From Aquincola tertiaricarbonis (lineage in GTDB: Bacteria > Pseudomonadota > Gammaproteobacteria > Burkholderiales > Burkholderiaceae_C): a stretch of 41,139 bases of DNA. Made by a program: the position numbers and the translations under genes. Below the pieces are notes generated by a model. It worked only from the letters and a program-made list of their open reading frames with translations, ran no database searches and was not told the origin of the DNA. The stretch covers positions 1-41,139 of the forward strand of contig NZ_JZUE01000036.1 of NCBI RefSeq assembly GCF_000969605.1. Direction: 5' to 3'. Position 1 is the stretch's first letter, and each line of letters starts with the position of its first letter. Positions 24,337-32,870 of the stretch are shown here, one piece after another.

Positions 24337-27300
24337 ATGGCCTCCGCAGTGCCCGACCACGCCGGCCAGCGCCCCGCGGAGGGCGGGCTGCCGGACAGCC
24401 TGGCCCAGGGCCCGAGCGGCCCGCTGCTGGGCAGCCTCTGGCACTCCCCGTTCCCCGTCACGCTGCAGGATGTGGATGGCCGCCTGGTGGCCGTCAACGA
24501 TGCCTACGTGGCCTTCGCCGGCCGCGCCCGCGCCGAGCTGATCGGCCGCGACCCGGCGGAACTGATGCCACCCGAGGACCGCCTGCCCCACCTGGCGGAG
24601 CGGCGCATCGTCGATGGCGCCGGCCATGAGCGCTGGTACCGCGCCGCCGACAGCACCGTGGCCGATGCGCAGGGCCGCAAGCTGCACCTCAGCGTGCTGC
24701 AGGACGCCACCGCCGAGCACCATGCGCGGGAGCAGGTGGACCGCTCGCTGCGCGAGCTGGAGCAGTGGTTCGCGCTCAGCCCGGTGGGCATGCTCATGTT
24801 CGATGGCCATGGCCTCCTGGTGCGCAGCAATCCGGCCTTCGAGGCCCTGGTGGGCCGGGTGCCGGTGGCGCTGCCCGATGCCGATGCGGCACTGTGCGCC
24901 CTGCTCGGCTGGGTGGACGGCCGGCCCGATGCCGCGTTGCAGCCGCAGGCCAGCGCCATCGAGCGCTGGGCCAGCCTGGTGGACGGCCAGGGGCGGCGCC
25001 GGCAGTTGCGCTCCCGGGTGCGGGCCATCGAACCTTCGCCCGGCCACCGGCGCTACCTGGCGGTGATCGAGGACCGCAGCGCGGAAGACGAGCGCGACCT
25101 GGCGCAGCTCGAGATCGGCGCGCTGATGAACACCGCCGGCGTCGGCGTGGCCACCTTCGAGCCTTCGCGCGGCTGGCTGCCCAGCGCCGCCGCCCGCGGC
25201 AGCGCGCGCGGCCGACCGGTGCAGGCCGGGGCCGAGGCCAGCCGCGCACGCGGCCAGGCGGCGCTGCAGGGCATCTCGCGCGAGCTGGTGGAGCCGGCCT
25301 CGCTGCCCGACTACGAACGCCTGCAGCATGCCCTGAAGCGCGGCGAGTCGGCCGAGGTGCGTTATGCGGTGCGCCATCCTGAGCTGGGCCTGCGCTGGCT
25401 GCTCACGCGGGTGCAGCCCGGCCAGCTGGGCTCCGGCCGCACCACCACCTCGGTGGTGACGCTGGACGTGACCGAGCAGGAACAGGCCCAGCGCCGCAAC
25501 GAGCAGCTGCTGCGCGAGCTGACCACCATCCTCGACGGCACCAGCGCCGGCATCGCCTACCTGCGCGGGCGCGTGCTGGTGCGCTGCAACCAGCGCTTCG
25601 AGCGCATGCTGGGCCTGGCCGGCGGCCGGGCCGCGGGCCTCACGCTGGCCGAGCTGTTCGGCGGGCCGGAGCGGCAGCCGCCGCTGCTGCAGGGGCTGGA
25701 GGAGGCCTTGGCCGAAGGCCAGGCCTTCGAGACCGAGATGCAGCTGCTGCACCCGCTCAGCCGCGTGCCCACCTGGTATGCCCTGTCGGTGCGGCGCGCC
25801 GACGCAGCGCGCGGCGCCGAGGCCGATGCCGCCGATCCCGGCGAGCTGGTGGCGGTGCTCAACGACGTCTCGCGCCTGAAGCAGCAGCAGGCCGAACTGC
25901 AGACGCTGCTCAACGAGCGCGAGCTGATGTTCAGCCTGTCCGAGGTGGGCATCATCTGGCTGCGCGGCGACCGCATCGAGCGCGCCAACGAGGCCTTCTC
26001 CATGCTCAGCGGCTACGCCCCGCACGAGCTGGCCGCGCTCGAGCATGCCGCACTGTTCGAGGACCTGAGCGCCTGGCAGCAGTACCGCCTGCAGGACGAG
26101 CCGCTGCTGCAGGCCCAGGGCCGCCATGTGCTGGAGCGCCGGCTGCGCCGCAAGGACGGCACGCTGCTGTGGGTGCAGGCCAGCCTGCGGCAGGTGGATG
26201 CGCTCGATCCTGCGGCCGGCCTGGTGTGCAGCTTCGTCAACGTGGATGAACGACACCGCGTGCGCAAGCTGCTGGTGCGGCAGGCCGACCGCACCCGCGC
26301 CATCCTGGATTCGGTGCTGGTGGGCATCGTCACCGTGGGGGCGTCGGGCATCGAATGGATGAACCGGTCGGCCCGCCGCATGTTCGGCGGCGAGCTGGCG
26401 GATTTCCAGGGCCAGCCCATCGCCGTGGTGGCCACCGAGGACGAGGCCCATCCCTTCCGCCGCACCCACTACCTGCATGCGCTGCAGGACGGCCAGGCCG
26501 AGAGCTTCGAATGCCTGCTGTGCGCACGTGACGGCCGCGAATTCCTGGTGGTGGGCAACGTGGTGGCCACCGGGGCGGATGGCGCCGGCGGGCGGCAGCT
26601 CACCTTCGCGCTGCTGGACATCGAGCGCCGGCGCGAGGCCGAGCAGCGCATCGCCCGCACCCAGGCGCGGCTGCAGCGCATCATCGAGACGGCGCCGCTG
26701 GCCATCGCGCTGCACGATGCCGGCACGCTGCGGGTGCTGCAGCTCAACCAGATGGCGGCCAGCTTCATCGGCCGGCCGCTGGACGCCGCGGTGGGCGAGC
26801 CGATCGACGCGCTGTTCACGCCCGACACCGCCAGCCAGGTGCGCGCCGACATGGCCGAGGCGCTGCTGCGCAATGAGGTGACGCGGCGCGAATACCGGCT
26901 GCGCAGCGGCACCGACGGCGCCATGCGCATCTGGGACGCCCGCTACGTGACCATCGCCGCCACGCCCGATGCCGAGCCCGAGCAGCTGCTGCTGGTGGCT
27001 TCCGACGTGACCGAGCAGCGCGCGGCCGAGGAGGCCCGGCTGGAAGCCGCCATCGCCCAGCGCGACATGCTGGTCAAGGAAGTGCACCACCGCATCAAGA
27101 ACAACCTGCAGGGCGTGGCGGGACTGATGCAGCAGGCCGCGCTGCGCCGGCCCGAGGTGGCGCCGGTGATCTCCGAGGCCATCGGCCAGGTGCAGGCCAT
27201 CGCCCATGTGTACGGCCTGCAGGTGGGCGCCGGCGGGCCGCTGCGGGTCAGGAGCGTGCTGGAGTCCATCACCGGCTCGGTGCAGCGCATGTTCGGCCGG

Positions 27301-27672
27301 TCCATCGTCTTCGGCACCCAGGGCAGCGCGCCCGAGGCCTGGGCGCTGCCGGAAGCCGAGAGCATTCCGCTGGCGCTCACCGTCAACGAGCTGCTGACCA
27401 ATGCCGTCAAACATGGCGCGCAGGGCGAGGTGCGCTGCACGCTGGTGGCCGGGCCGGGGCAGGTGTGCATCGAGGTGGTCAACCGTGGCCGGCTGCCGGC
27501 GGGCTTCGAGCTGTCGCGGGTGCCCGGTGGCGTGTCGGGCCTGGGCCTGGTGCGTGCGCTGCTGCCGCGCCGCCATGCCACGCTGCGGCTGCAGCCCGGC
27601 GCGGATGCCGACGGCCTGACGGTGGTGGCCACGGTGGTGCTGGTGCCGCCGGGCGTGCAGTGGCTTGGGTGA
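24337..27672 (+). CDS. Multi-PAS sensor histidine kinase, HisKA_2 type
   Basis: This 1111-residue, apparently soluble kinase carries about seven PAS-like segments in tandem, at approximate residues 30-125, 140-260, 265-380, 395-515, 530-645, 655-770 and 780-900. Their ends are marked by repeated D(V/I)T/S-EQ-like linkers such as [15 protein letters not shown] and [16 protein letters not shown] HisKA_2 dimerisation domain follows with [17 protein letters not shown] (phospho-acceptor probably His918), then a HATPase domain with [12 protein letters not shown]. The PAS boundaries are by eye. It starts 25 bp after the EAL-HDOD gene. The ANTAR regulator follows after 36 bp and is its obvious partner. 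Confidence 0.88.
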   Translation: MASAVPDHAGQRPAEGGLPDSLAQGPSGPLLGSLWHSPFPVTLQDVDGRLVAVNDAYVAFAGRARAELIGRDPAELMPPEDRLPHLAERRIVDGAGHERWYRAADSTVADAQGRKLHLSVLQDATAEHHAREQVDRSLRELEQWFALSPVGMLMFDGHGLLVRSNPAFEALVGRVPVALPDADAALCALLGWVDGRPDAALQPQASAIERWASLVDGQGRRRQLRSRVRAIEPSPGHRRYLAVIEDRSAEDERDLAQLEIGALMNTAGVGVATFEPSRGWLPSAAARGSARGRPVQAGAEASRARGQAALQGISRELVEPASLPDYERLQHALKRGESAEVRYAVRHPELGLRWLLTRVQPGQLGSGRTTTSVVTLDVTEQEQAQRRNEQLLRELTTILDGTSAGIAYLRGRVLVRCNQRFERMLGLAGGRAAGLTLAELFGGPERQPPLLQGLEEALAEGQAFETEMQLLHPLSRVPTWYALSVRRADAARGAEADAADPGELVAVLNDVSRLKQQQAELQTLLNERELMFSLSEVGIIWLRGDRIERANEAFSMLSGYAPHELAALEHAALFEDLSAWQQYRLQDEPLLQAQGRHVLERRLRRKDGTLLWVQASLRQVDALDPAAGLVCSFVNVDERHRVRKLLVRQADRTRAILDSVLVGIVTVGASGIEWMNRSARRMFGGELADFQGQPIAVVATEDEAHPFRRTHYLHALQDGQAESFECLLCARDGREFLVVGNVVATGADGAGGRQLTFALLDIERRREAEQRIARTQARLQRIIETAPLAIALHDAGTLRVLQLNQMAASFIGRPLDAAVGEPIDALFTPDTASQVRADMAEALLRNEVTRREYRLRSGTDGAMRIWDARYVTIAATPDAEPEQLLLVASDVTEQRAAEEARLEAAIAQRDMLVKEVHHRIKNNLQGVAGLMQQAALRRPEVAPVISEAIGQVQAIAHVYGLQVGAGGPLRVRSVLESITGSVQRMFGRSIVFGTQGSAPEAWALPEAESIPLALTVNELLTNAVKHGAQGEVRCTLVAGPGQVCIEVVNRGRLPAGFELSRVPGGVSGLGLVRALLPRRHATLRLQPGADADGLTVVATVVLVPPGVQWLG

Positions 27673-27708
27673 CAATGAACCGCGATGGCACCCGGGGCGA
27701 GTACTGAC

Positions 27709-28314
27709 ATGTCCAAAGGCAAGATCCTGGTGGTCGATGACGACCGGCTGGTGCTGGCCACCGTGTCGCATGGCCTGTCCCAGGCCGGGTACGAGGTCAT
27801 CGACGCCGACAACGGCGACGACGCCATCCTGCTGGCGCGCGAGCACCGGCCCGACCTGGCGCTGCTGGACATCCGCATGGAAGGCAAGAGCGGCTTCGAC
27901 GTGGCCGCCTACCTGCGCGACTACTGCCAGGTGCCGTTCATGTTCCTGTCCGCCTTCTCCGACGAGCAGACAGCGCACCAGGTGGCCGAGCTGGGCGCGG
28001 TGGCCTACCTGGTCAAGCCGCTGGACATCGGGCAGATCCTGCCCACGGTGGACACCGCCTTCGCCCGCCTGCGCGGCGCCGCCGGCCTGCCGCTGCCCAC
28101 GATGGCGGCCGGTGCGGTGCGCCCGGCTGAAGCCGGTGCCGACGTGGTGGCCCTGGCCACCGGCGTGCTGATGCACCGCTATTCGCTCACCCGCGTGCAG
28201 GCGCTGGAGCGGCTGCAGCGCCAGGCCCAGGCCGAGCGCCGCTCGCCGCAGGCACATGCCGAGCGGCTGGTGGAAGCGGTGGAGCTGCTGGCGGGCGCCG
28301 GCAGCGGGTTGTGA
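27709..28314 (+). CDS. Response regulator with ANTAR RNA-binding output domain
   Basis: From ATG 27709 the product has 201 residues. The receiver (about 5-120) has the acidic pocket DDD (10-12), phospho-acceptor Asp54 in LALLDIRME, Ser81 and Lys103 in AYLVKP, all intact. The C-terminus (about 145-195) is an ANTAR domain: ATGVLMHRYSLTRVQALERL, RRSPQAHAERLVEAVELL. ANTAR proteins bind paired hairpins in nascent RNA and prevent termination (known for AmiR, NasR and EutV). Together with the upstream HisKA_2 kinase it resembles EutW/EutV-like pairs. Its RNA targets are not visible here. Confidence 0.9.
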   Translation: MSKGKILVVDDDRLVLATVSHGLSQAGYEVIDADNGDDAILLAREHRPDLALLDIRMEGKSGFDVAAYLRDYCQVPFMFLSAFSDEQTAHQVAELGAVAYLVKPLDIGQILPTVDTAFARLRGAAGLPLPTMAAGAVRPAEAGADVVALATGVLMHRYSLTRVQALERLQRQAQAERRSPQAHAERLVEAVELLAGAGSGL

Positions 28315-28326
28315 AGCCGCCGGCGC

Positions 28327-29907
28327 TCAGCCGGCCAGCGTGAAGTAGAAGCAGGCGCCCTGGCCGGGTTCGGACTCGGCCCACACGTCGCCGCCATGGC
28401 GGCGCACGATGCGGCGCACCGAGGCCAGGCCCACGCCGGTGCCCGGGAAGTCGTTGGCGCTGTGCAGGCGCTGGAACACGCTGAACAGCCGGTCGGCGAA
28501 GCGCATGTCGAAGCCGGCGCCGTTGTCGCGCACGACGAAGGCCTCGCGGCCGCTCTGCACGTCGGTGGCGAACTCGATGACGGTGTGCTCCCGCTGGCCG
28601 CTGTACTTCCAGGCATTGCCCAGCAGGTTCTCCAGCACCAGGCGCAGCAGCGTGGGGTCGCCATGTGCCTGCAGGCCGGGCTGGATGCGCACCTCGGCCC
28701 GGCGCTGCGGCTGCTGGCGGCGCAGGTCGTCCACCACGTAGGTGGCCAGCTGGGTGAGGTTCACCGGCTGGCGCGCCAGCGGCTGGCTGCTCAGCTGGGC
28801 CAGGCCCAGCAGCGCGTCGATCATCGCGTTCATGCGGGCGGCCGCGCCCAGCACGCGGTCCAGGTGGTCGTTGCCCACGCGGTCCAGCAGCCGGCCGTAG
28901 TCCTCCTTGACGATGCGGGTGAAGCCTTCCACCACCCGCACCGGCGCCCGCAGGTCGTGCGAGACGGTGTAGCTGAAGGCCGCGGGGTCGGTGTCCGCCG
29001 GCTCGCTGGCGCCCAGGCCCAGCGGCAGCAGCATCAGCAGCCGGCCTTCGTCCTGCGGGCCCGCGGGCAGCAGCTGCACCTGCCAGTCCTCGTGCACCGC
29101 GGCCTGGCCCGGCTGCAGCGCCTGCACCGTGGTGGCCAGGTCGCGCGGCAGGGCGGCCAGCAGGCCCTCCCAGGTGCTGCCGGGCGGGCCGCCGAAGCGC
29201 AGCGCCGCCTCGTTGCAGCGCTGCACCTGCAGGCCGTCGGCCGCCGGCCGGCAGATCCATACCGGGCCGGGCAGCGCCGGCAGCAGCGCCTGCAGCGCGG
29301 CCTGGTCCTCCTGCGTGGCCAGCATGTCGTCCAGCAGGCGCGCGGTGCCGGTGTGGCCGGCGAAGAGTCCGTCGGTGCCGAAGCGCGGCTGGCCGCGCAA
29401 CCACCAGCGGCTGCCGTCGGGCCGTGCCACCGCATCGTCCAGCGGGCCGTGCTGCGCCAGCTTGGCCTGCACCAGGCCGGGCTGCTGCGGGCTGTCGAAG
29501 CGCTGCCACAGGCATTCGGCGGCGGGCGGCTGCCAGTCGGCGGCAGGCGCGTCGCAGGGCGGCCGCCATTGCACCAGGCGGTGCTCGGTGTCGGTCTCCC
29601 ATTGCCACACGTCCAGCGTCTGGCGCATCAGCTGGAGCTCGGTGCGGGCGTCGCGCAGCGCGCGCTCGCCCTGGCGGCGGGCCAGCAGCCAGCCGGCTGC
29701 CGCGGCGGCGGCCAGGCCCACCGGGCTGGCGGCCCACAGCAGCCACAGCGGCGCGGCGGCCTGGGCGGCTTCGGCGGCCTGGGCGGCAGCCCAGCCGGGG
29801 CACAGCGTGGTGGCGGCCAGGGCCATCGCGCGGGGCGCGGGCGGCAGGCCTCCGCGCCCATGTGGCGCTGCAGACGTTACGGCGCCGTGAGGAGTGCCAC
29901 CAACCAT
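28327..29907 (-). CDS. Membrane-associated sensor histidine kinase
   Basis: The C-terminal half is a classical kinase: a HisKA domain with FSYTVSHDLRAPVRVVEGFT (His317) and a HATPase domain with LENLLGNAWKYSG, VVRDNGAGFDMRFADRLFSV, PGTGVGLASVRRIVRRHGG. The N-terminus holds a hydrophobic segment (about residues 50-76; LWLLWAASPVGLAAAAAAGW) and two weak PAS-like regions (about 95-195 and 200-300). The start is uncertain: ATG 29907 (526 residues) or ATG 29826, whose product would begin with a signal-like MALAATTLCPGWAAAQA. Neither has a good ribosome-binding site. It converges on the ANTAR regulator with 12 bp between the stops and is divergent from the Hpt gene, its possible relay partner. Confidence 0.87.
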   Translation of the reverse strand: MVGGTPHGAVTSAAPHGRGGLPPAPRAMALAATTLCPGWAAAQAAEAAQAAAPLWLLWAASPVGLAAAAAAGWLLARRQGERALRDARTELQLMRQTLDVWQWETDTEHRLVQWRPPCDAPAADWQPPAAECLWQRFDSPQQPGLVQAKLAQHGPLDDAVARPDGSRWWLRGQPRFGTDGLFAGHTGTARLLDDMLATQEDQAALQALLPALPGPVWICRPAADGLQVQRCNEAALRFGGPPGSTWEGLLAALPRDLATTVQALQPGQAAVHEDWQVQLLPAGPQDEGRLLMLLPLGLGASEPADTDPAAFSYTVSHDLRAPVRVVEGFTRIVKEDYGRLLDRVGNDHLDRVLGAAARMNAMIDALLGLAQLSSQPLARQPVNLTQLATYVVDDLRRQQPQRRAEVRIQPGLQAHGDPTLLRLVLENLLGNAWKYSGQREHTVIEFATDVQSGREAFVVRDNGAGFDMRFADRLFSVFQRLHSANDFPGTGVGLASVRRIVRRHGGDVWAESEPGQGACFYFTLAG

Positions 29908-29967
29908 GTGAGGGATTGTATGCACCGCACCGTGGCAAGATTCCGCCCCGGACAAGCGCGGTTGTGC

Positions 29968-29996
29968 TTGACGCAGCCGGCAGGGAAACACACCAT
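29968..29996 (+). promoter_or_regulatory. Weak candidate sigma70 promoter for the Hpt gene
   Basis: TTGACG (29968-29973) stands 17 bases before CACCAT (29991-29996), a good -35 but a poor -10 (3 of 6). It lies in the 159-bp spacer between the divergent kinase and Hpt genes. Nothing else in the spacer is recognisable. Confidence 0.25.
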
Positions 29997-30066
29997 GAGG
30001 TGGCACCCGGCCTGTTGCGTACCTTCCAGGAACCGGCCTGCAACGGTCGAATGAAGCATCGTGCCC

Positions 30067-30513
30067 ATGTCTCTGTTCAAACGGGTTGCCCTGGCTCCAG
30101 CCGCCGACATTGGCGGCACCGGCGCAGGCGGTACGCCACCTGCGGACCTGCCCGCCGAATTGCTGGCCATGCTGGACGCCGCTTCGCTGGACCGGCTGCG
30201 CGAGCTGGATCCCGGCGGCCGCATGGGCCTGGTGCCGCGGGTGCTGCGCACCTTCGACAGCTCCATGGCCAAGCTGCTGGCGCAGCTGGACGAGGCCCAG
30301 GGCGCCGCCGACCTGCAGGTGGTGCGCCATGTGGCCCACACGCTGAAGTCGTCGGCCGCCAGCGTGGGGGCGCTTCAGTTGTCGGCCACCTGTGCCGATA
30401 TCGAGCGGCGGGTACGCGAGTCGGACACCACCGGCCTGCCGGCCCGCCTCGATGCTATGGTTGCAGAATGCAAGCGGTTGCGCACCGGTTTGAAGTTGAT
30501 TGCCAGCGCCTAG
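30067..30513 (+). CDS. Stand-alone histidine phosphotransfer (Hpt) protein
   Basis: From ATG 30067 the product has 148 residues; GTG 30061 is an in-frame alternative. After a flexible N-terminus (1-30) it is a helical bundle with the Hpt motif VRHVAHTLKSSAASVGA, where His91 is the phospho-acceptor, and a C-terminal helix LDAMVAECKRLRTGL. It should shuttle phosphoryl groups between receivers. The receiver-GGDEF-EAL protein encoded 67 bp downstream is a natural partner. No hybrid kinase is present in the window, so the phospho-donor is unclear. Confidence 0.88.
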   Translation: MSLFKRVALAPAADIGGTGAGGTPPADLPAELLAMLDAASLDRLRELDPGGRMGLVPRVLRTFDSSMAKLLAQLDEAQGAADLQVVRHVAHTLKSSAASVGALQLSATCADIERRVRESDTTGLPARLDAMVAECKRLRTGLKLIASA

Positions 30514-30580
30514 ATGACACTGCGCCTCCCTTTCCTCGTCGTCGGATCACCATGCCCCGGGCGACGAAGCTTGCTGGGCG

Positions 30581-32836
30581 ATGCGTGACATGAATCCCTT
30601 GCATGCCTTTGCCGACCAGCCCGGCGGCACCGAGCCCAAGGTGCTGCTGGTCGACGATGACGAGGTCAACCTGATGCTCACGGCGGTGGCGCTGCGCGAG
30701 CGCGGCTTCGCCATCACCGAGGCCGGCAGCGGCGAGCAGGCGCTGGGCATGCTGTCCCACTGGGTGCCGGACATCATCGTGCTGGATGCGCTGATGCCGG
30801 GCATGGACGGCTTCCGCACCTGCACCGAGCTGCGCACGCTGCCCGGCTTCGAGAACATGCCGGTGCTGATGCTGACCGGCCTGGACGACGACGCCTCCAT
30901 CACCCGCGCCTACCAGGCCGGCGCCACCGACTTCTTCGTCAAGAGCACGCAGTGGAGCCTGCTGGCCGGCCGGCTGTTCTACCTGCTGCGTGCCTCGCGC
31001 ACCCGGGTGGAGCTGGAACGCAGCAAGACCCGCCTGGCCCGCGCCCAGGACCTGGCCCGCATGGGCAGCTTCGACTGGCGCCGCGCCCACACCGCGGCCA
31101 ACGGCGGGCTGGTGATCTCGCCCGAGGGCCTGCGCGTGTTCGGCCGCAGCCCGAGCGAGCGGCTGGGCCTGCGGCCGCTGCTGCGCATGGTGCCGGCGGC
31201 CGAGCGCCGCGGCCTGCTGCGCATGCTGCACGAGGTGCTGGCGCACAGCTCGGTGCTGGCCACCGACGTGCCGGTCAACCTGCTGGACGGGCGCCAACGC
31301 ATCATCCACGTGGAGGCGGAGCCCGAGTTCAACGAGCACGGCCAGAGCGCGGGCTACACCGGCATCGTGCAGGACGTGACCGACCGGCGCATCGCCGAGG
31401 ACAAGATCCGCCACCTGGCCAACTTCGATGCGCTGACCGGCCTGCCCAACCGCCGCCAGCTGATCTGGCGAACCGAGCGCGCGCTGGAACATGCACGCCG
31501 GCTGAACCACCAGGCCGCGCTGCTGCTGATCGACCTCGACCGCTTCAAGATCATCAACGACACCCTGGGCCATGCGGCCGGCGACGAGCTGCTGATGGAA
31601 GTGGCGCGCCGGCTTCGGGCCTGCGTGCGCCACTCCGACCAGGTGATGGAAGGCGCGCTGGAAGCCGTGGGCTCGCGCTCGCACCGCACGCTGGAAGCGG
31701 TGGGCCGGCTCGGTGGCGACGAATTCGTCGCCCTGCTGCCCGAGGTGGCCGACGAGCGGGATGCCGAGCGCGTGGCCGGCCGCGTGCTGGAAGCCATGCG
31801 CGAGCCGATCTTCGTGGCCGGGCAGGAATGCTTCGTCACCGCGTCGGTGGGCATTGCGCTGTTTCCGCGCGACGGCGCGGCGGTGGCCGACCTGCTGCGC
31901 AATTCCGACGTGGCCATGTATGCGGTCAAGAACCAGGGCCGCAATGCGGCTTCCGTGTACAGCCCGCAGCTGGCCGGCCGCGGCCGCGAGAAGCTGGAGC
32001 TGGAAAGCGCATTGCACAAGGCCATCGAGCGCGACGAGCTGGTGCTGCACTACCAGCCCAAGGTGGACGTGCGTGCCGCGCGCATGGTAGGTGCCGAGGC
32101 GCTGATGCGCTGGCGCCGCGGCAACACGCTGGTGCCGCCGATCGAGTTCATTCCGCTGGCCGAGGAAAGCGGGCTCATCGTGCCCTTGTCCGAATGGGCC
32201 ATCCGCGAGGCGGCGCGCCAGGCCAAGGCCTGGTCCGTGAGCTTCGGCTTCGCCGATTCCATCGCGGTGAACCTGCCCAGCCGGCTGTTCGAGCGTTCCG
32301 ACCTGGTGGAGCACATCCACCAGTCGGTCGGCACCTATGGCGTGCCGCACCGGGCCATCCAGCTGGAGATCACCGAAAACAGCCTGATGAAGGACCTGCA
32401 GAACGTCATCCCGTCGCTGCACCGGCTCAACGAGATCGGCGTCGAGATCTCCATCGACGACTTCGGCACCGGCTATTCGTCGCTGGCCTACCTGACCACG
32501 CTGCCGATCTCCGAGCTGAAGATCGACCGCAGCTTCGTGCGCGACCTGGGCATCACGCCGCAGAGCTCGGCGGTGGTCACGGCCATCATCGCGCTGGCGC
32601 GCTCGCTGGGCCTGCGGGTGATCGCCGAGGGCGTGGAGAACCTGCGCCAGATGGAAGTGCTGCACCGGCTGGGCTGCGGCGTGATGCAGGGCTTCCTGTT
32701 CAGCAAGCCCATCGAGCCCGACAGCATCGAGAAGTGGCTGCAGCAGACGGTGCTGCCGCGCAAGGCGCCGTGGATCGCCCCGGCCAGCCATGAAGCCGGC
32801 GACCTGCCCCGCGTGATCGGCGGCAGCCGACTCTGA
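30581..32836 (+). CDS. Response regulator with PAS, GGDEF and EAL domains (bifunctional c-di-GMP enzyme)
   Basis: The 751-residue protein has a receiver at about 18-135 (Asp69 in IIVLDALMPG, Lys121) and a PAS-like region at about 155-268 ending GIVQDVTDRRIAE. A GGDEF domain (about 275-460) has an exact GGDEF at 378-382. The EAL domain (about 470-735) has all usual catalytic positions: EAL 506-508, Asn564, Glu599, DDFGTG 626-631, Lys647, Glu683. Both c-di-GMP synthesis and breakdown are possible. Between an RxxD-like RHSD (350-353) and GGDEF there are 24 residues instead of 5, an insertion carrying LEAVG twice. The start is 30581 or ATG 30590. Confidence 0.93.
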   Translation: MRDMNPLHAFADQPGGTEPKVLLVDDDEVNLMLTAVALRERGFAITEAGSGEQALGMLSHWVPDIIVLDALMPGMDGFRTCTELRTLPGFENMPVLMLTGLDDDASITRAYQAGATDFFVKSTQWSLLAGRLFYLLRASRTRVELERSKTRLARAQDLARMGSFDWRRAHTAANGGLVISPEGLRVFGRSPSERLGLRPLLRMVPAAERRGLLRMLHEVLAHSSVLATDVPVNLLDGRQRIIHVEAEPEFNEHGQSAGYTGIVQDVTDRRIAEDKIRHLANFDALTGLPNRRQLIWRTERALEHARRLNHQAALLLIDLDRFKIINDTLGHAAGDELLMEVARRLRACVRHSDQVMEGALEAVGSRSHRTLEAVGRLGGDEFVALLPEVADERDAERVAGRVLEAMREPIFVAGQECFVTASVGIALFPRDGAAVADLLRNSDVAMYAVKNQGRNAASVYSPQLAGRGREKLELESALHKAIERDELVLHYQPKVDVRAARMVGAEALMRWRRGNTLVPPIEFIPLAEESGLIVPLSEWAIREAARQAKAWSVSFGFADSIAVNLPSRLFERSDLVEHIHQSVGTYGVPHRAIQLEITENSLMKDLQNVIPSLHRLNEIGVEISIDDFGTGYSSLAYLTTLPISELKIDRSFVRDLGITPQSSAVVTAIIALARSLGLRVIAEGVENLRQMEVLHRLGCGVMQGFLFSKPIEPDSIEKWLQQTVLPRKAPWIAPASHEAGDLPRVIGGSRL

Positions 32837-32870
32837 CCCCACGCCTCCTGCCTCCGATCCTTTCCACACG

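Noticed and set aside
19893-24497. A 1534-codon minus-strand frame opposite flgK, flgL and the HDOD gene
   Set aside because: It is a shadow of three confident plus-strand genes, with low-complexity His/Arg/Gly composition typical of such shadows.
24247-28257. A 1336-codon open frame on the minus strand opposite the multi-PAS kinase
   Set aside because: It is His/Gln/Gly-rich antisense of a GC-rich coding region, has no recognisable domain, and the plus-strand kinase and regulator explain the DNA.
30001-30018. TGGCAC followed by TTGC in the kinase/Hpt spacer
   Set aside because: The spacing is three bases too long for a sigma54 -24/-12 promoter.
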